From an uncultured Enterobacteriaceae bacterium (lineage in GTDB: Bacteria > Pseudomonadota > Gammaproteobacteria > Enterobacterales > Enterobacteriaceae), in the NCBI GenBank assembly GCA_936920625.1, contig CAKZHC010000039.1, positions 1 through 64,000 on the forward strand: a stretch of DNA of 64,000 nt. Reading direction: 5' to 3'. Below are positions 61,889 to 64,000 of the stretch, in pieces; within the stretch, counting starts at the first letter, position 1, and every line of letters begins with the position of its first letter. A program made the translations under genes and the position numbers. The notes under the pieces were generated by a model. That model saw nothing but the letters and a program-made list of their open reading frames with translations. It did not search any database and had not been told where the DNA came from.

Positions 61889-62389
61889 GTGGCAGACGTT
61901 CACTCAGCGCGAATCAGAAGTAAGAACATGCGGGCAATTAGCAGCTGTGATACAGCGATTGAGCGCCGGCTGGCTGATTTGCTTACGATGTTTGACTTAC
62001 GTTTTAATACCCAGGATGGCACTTTGCCTGGACGCCCCGATTTCGTGCTGCCAGAATACCAGGCTGTCATTTTTACTCATAGCTGCTTCTGGCACCGTCA
62101 TCAGTGCAATCTGTTTAAGATACCTGCAACCCGTACTGAATTTTGGTTAAAAAAGATCAATGCAAATGTTTGCCGTGACAATTCTAACCGGATGAAACTT
62201 AACACTCAGGGCTGGCGTGTTCTGGTAGTGTGGGAATGCGCTATGCGTGGCCGGCATAAACTAAGTGACGAGGCTTTACAGGTGAGGCTGGAAGAGTGGA
62301 TTTGTGCGGGGGGTAATGACAGTGAGATTGATAGCAGCGGCTTACACCTTTGTTACAGTCACAAGGATGAAAGTTTCAATCAGCAATAA
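61889..62389 (+). CDS. vsr: Very-short-patch mismatch repair endonuclease Vsr
   Basis: Nicks 5' of the T in T:G mismatches that arise when Dcm-methylated cytosine deaminates. The GTG start gives MADVHSARIRSKNMRAIS, nearly the E. coli N-terminus. The catalytic Asp is in LPGRPDFVLPEY, the FTHSCFWHRHQC segment carries the catalytic His and zinc site, and ATRTEFWLKKI and VVWECAMRGR follow. At 166 aa it is slightly longer than E. coli Vsr through a C-terminal tail. It lacks its usual dcm partner and lies upstream of, and convergent with, rcsA. Confidence 0.93.
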   Translation: MADVHSARIRSKNMRAISSCDTAIERRLADLLTMFDLRFNTQDGTLPGRPDFVLPEYQAVIFTHSCFWHRHQCNLFKIPATRTEFWLKKINANVCRDNSNRMKLNTQGWRVLVVWECAMRGRHKLSDEALQVRLEEWICAGGNDSEIDSSGLHLCYSHKDESFNQQ

Positions 62390-62847
62390 ATTCAGCATAT
62401 TCTGTCGCTACGATATAACAGATACCGCCCTGAAAAGGTGAATTTCCGTTATGTATTACAGAAAGCAGAGATAAAATGATGAATAACCGGGATGGCCAGA
62501 AGAGGTTCTGCTGTAAAGCGGGGTCAATGACGCTGGCTGATGAGATGACATTTCAGAATGTGTTGTTAAGGTATTGACTCAATCTCAGGTCATCGTTAAT
62601 TTTAGCTATTGCCAGATAGTAGTGATGGCGCAACATCTTCCCGGCATTTTGCAGTGAGCCTTTAAAGTTTGATATCAGACAGATAATTTCTAATTCTCCG
62701 ACAGGTAAAAGCAGAAGCCGGGTATGTTATTCACGACGGGAGATTTGCCAGTATTTTCGCCCAGCCAGATAGTAAGAGCAGGATTGTCATATCATGTGAA
62801 TACAATGAAAATTTTGGTAAAGCCGGATATGCCGGCTTATCAGCTCA
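62390..62847. other. Convergent spacer between vsr and rcsA
   Basis: No gene is seen; no DsrA-like sRNA or dsrB frame was recognised, although these lie near rcsA in E. coli. The rcsA-side hairpin is at 62820-62838. Confidence 0.4.
62820..62838 (-). terminator. Hairpin after rcsA
   Basis: Stem AAGCCGG / CCGGCTT (7 bp), loop ATATG, 10 bp beyond the restored rcsA stop. On the minus strand TTACCAAAATTTTC follows, a weak T-run. Confidence 0.5.
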
Positions 62848-63484
62848 TCAGCGTACGTTGACGTAAATACCATTGGTAACATTATCTGTCAAACGAACAA
62901 CATGGTAAATAACCTGTTTATTGTGGGTTTTAATTTTACGTTTAATATTTCCTTATATGCGACGAAACGGTCTTCGCTTTAATCTGCATTTTATCCGAAA
63001 TTTGTATAGTGTCATGCCCTGACATCCACATTTTTAGCATATTTGACTCAGTCTGACTCAGTGTTAATGGATTGGCATCAAATCCGGAGGAGACACGAGT
63101 AGTAATATTAAGATTTTTTTGAAAATAACTGGCTAATAGATTATCTAACGTGACTGGTTTGATTGCTTTTGATGTGATGATTAAGTTTTTTCGCACATAC
63201 AAATACTCTTCAAAATGAATATTTGAAATTGCCATAAAAATGAAAAACAATGTATCAGGATGCTGTAAAATAATATTCTTGATACTCTCGCTAACCTCTG
63301 CTTCATGAATAAAACAATCTTCATTTATAAACACTACACCAGGGTTAAATGTGTCAAATTTGAATTGTAGTTGCTCAATATTTCCAACTGAGCAAATATT
63401 CTTCTTTTTGACACCCTTACCTGACATATAGTCTGTTAAACCCAGCCGTGTATAACCGCAAAAATCCATTATAACCGTTGACAT
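62848..63484 (-). pseudogene. rcsA: Capsule activator RcsA, frameshifted in the HTH
   Basis: RcsA joins RcsB to activate capsule (colanic acid, amylovoran or stewartan) genes. From ATG 63484 the frame reads MSTVIMDFCGYTRLGLTDYM, through VVFINEDCFIHEAEVSESIK, to MLKMWMSGHDTIQISDKMQI, close to E. coli RcsA throughout. After KAKTVSSH one extra base (within 62953-62956) breaks the frame, and translation stops at IRKY. The next frame continues exactly as expected, [19 protein letters not shown] to NGIYVNVR and stop at 62848. The lost part includes the end of the LuxR-type recognition helix, so DNA binding should be abolished. Confidence 0.92.
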
Positions 63485-64000
63485 GATCGAGACCCTCACT
63501 CAAGAGTTTTCCGTTTAAATAAACGATGAATGACGTTTGTATAGTAAGCAATCAAAACCATTATTATCCGATGAGTTGGATGTTAATCTGTGTACTCTGA
63601 GTACAGATATTTTTCCTGACACTCTCCCTGTTTTTTTGAATCTGAATAAATGCGGCCAGCATTACCGGAGGCTGATTATCGCCATGTAATCAGACTCATT
63701 ATTCAGGGTGCATACATGCACGCTTAAAGCGATTTGACAATTTTGACCGCCATCCAGCTGGTTACAGATATTTAATAAGATTAATCTTATAAACATTCAT
63801 TCAATAAATGCTTTTCCCTCAGCGGATGTTGACAATGCCGCAAAATTACTCCTTTGACAAGGAAAATAATAAATAAGCAAAATTCTATATAAAACAATAG
63901 TATAATAATACTTCGATAATTGCATCCTGATACAGAGTTCATCACATTTCCGTTACAAACATACGCTAAGTGGCAAAAGATAAGAATAATTTTCATTGGG
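63485..64000. other. rcsA upstream region to window end
   Basis: Holds the rcsA promoter region and a perfect palindrome at 63591-63605. A 69-codon minus-strand hydrophobic frame at 63787-63996 has no support as a gene. No second gene is visible. Confidence 0.4.
63591..63605. promoter_or_regulatory. 15-bp palindrome upstream of rcsA
   Basis: TGTACTC-T-GAGTACA, centred about 114 bp before the rcsA start, inside ATCTGTG...CAGAT. It resembles a regulator operator. In Pantoea stewartii the quorum-sensing repressor EsaR binds a lux-box-like dyad at rcsA, but the spacing here does not match that box closely. Confidence 0.35.

Noticed and set aside
63588..63607. LexA box upstream of rcsA
   Set aside because: The CTGT and ACAG arms are 11 bases apart instead of the 8 required for LexA.

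Overview
The window comes from a gammaproteobacterium of the order Enterobacterales. From about 3.3 to 42.2 kb, almost every protein reads as a close relative of its Escherichia coli K-12 counterpart, and the order follows the E. coli rne-to-icd region. The genus cannot be fixed from sequence alone. An agmatine deiminase/N-carbamoylputrescine amidase pair, RcsA and a family 8 glycosyltransferase would suit an Erwinia/Pantoea-like or related host-associated lineage, but this is inference. No rRNA, tRNA or CRISPR array was seen.

Layout. (1) 0.2-3.1 kb: an ascorbate-catabolism cluster (ulaG, ulaE, ulaR) without visible transporter genes. (2) 3.3-8.0 kb: rne divergent from rluC. (3) 8.3-14.5 kb: yceD-rpmF-plsX-fabHDG-acpP-fabF, the fatty-acid and phospholipid initiation cluster. 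(4) 15.4-24.5 kb: pabC-mltG-tmk-holB-tatD, hinT, lpoB-thiK-nagZ and ndh, covering folate, septum and murein recycling, DNA precursors and respiration. (5) 24.7-25.5 kb: a solitary TIR-domain gene. (6) 25.8-33.7 kb: mfd divergent from lolCDE-cobB. (7) 33.8-40.6 kb, minus strand: mnmA-hflD-purB-phoPQ-roxA, with a textbook PhoP-activated promoter ahead of phoP. (8) 40.9-42.2 kb: icd, with an unusual alternately pairing leader.

Right of icd the character changes. Genes become sparse, spacers long and AT-rich, and decay is frequent. An integrase tail fused back-to-back with a higA antitoxin fragment sits at the icd 3' end, a known prophage attachment locus. A three-gene minus-strand operon (XRE regulator, queuosine-precursor transporter, queF) follows, with queF broken by a 10-bp tandem duplication. 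A cAMP-phosphodiesterase-like gene is broken at a CA repeat, an ASCH-domain gene carries one amber codon, and rcsA is broken by a 1-nt shift inside its HTH domain. Intact genes here include a hexapeptide beta-helix protein, crcB, ldcA/emtA, a ymgE-like gene, aguBA, a GT8 glycosyltransferase, a DsbB-like/DUF5993 pair and vsr.

Many genes expected from E. coli gene order are absent from their usual sites (yceF, ptsG, ycfL, ycfP, ycfJ-bhsA-ldtC, nagK, potABCD-pepT, nudJ, rluE, ycgR). With several fresh single-lesion pseudogenes, this fits a genome in early reductive evolution, as in recently host-restricted symbionts. Comparisons with E. coli proteins are from memory, since no searches could be run.
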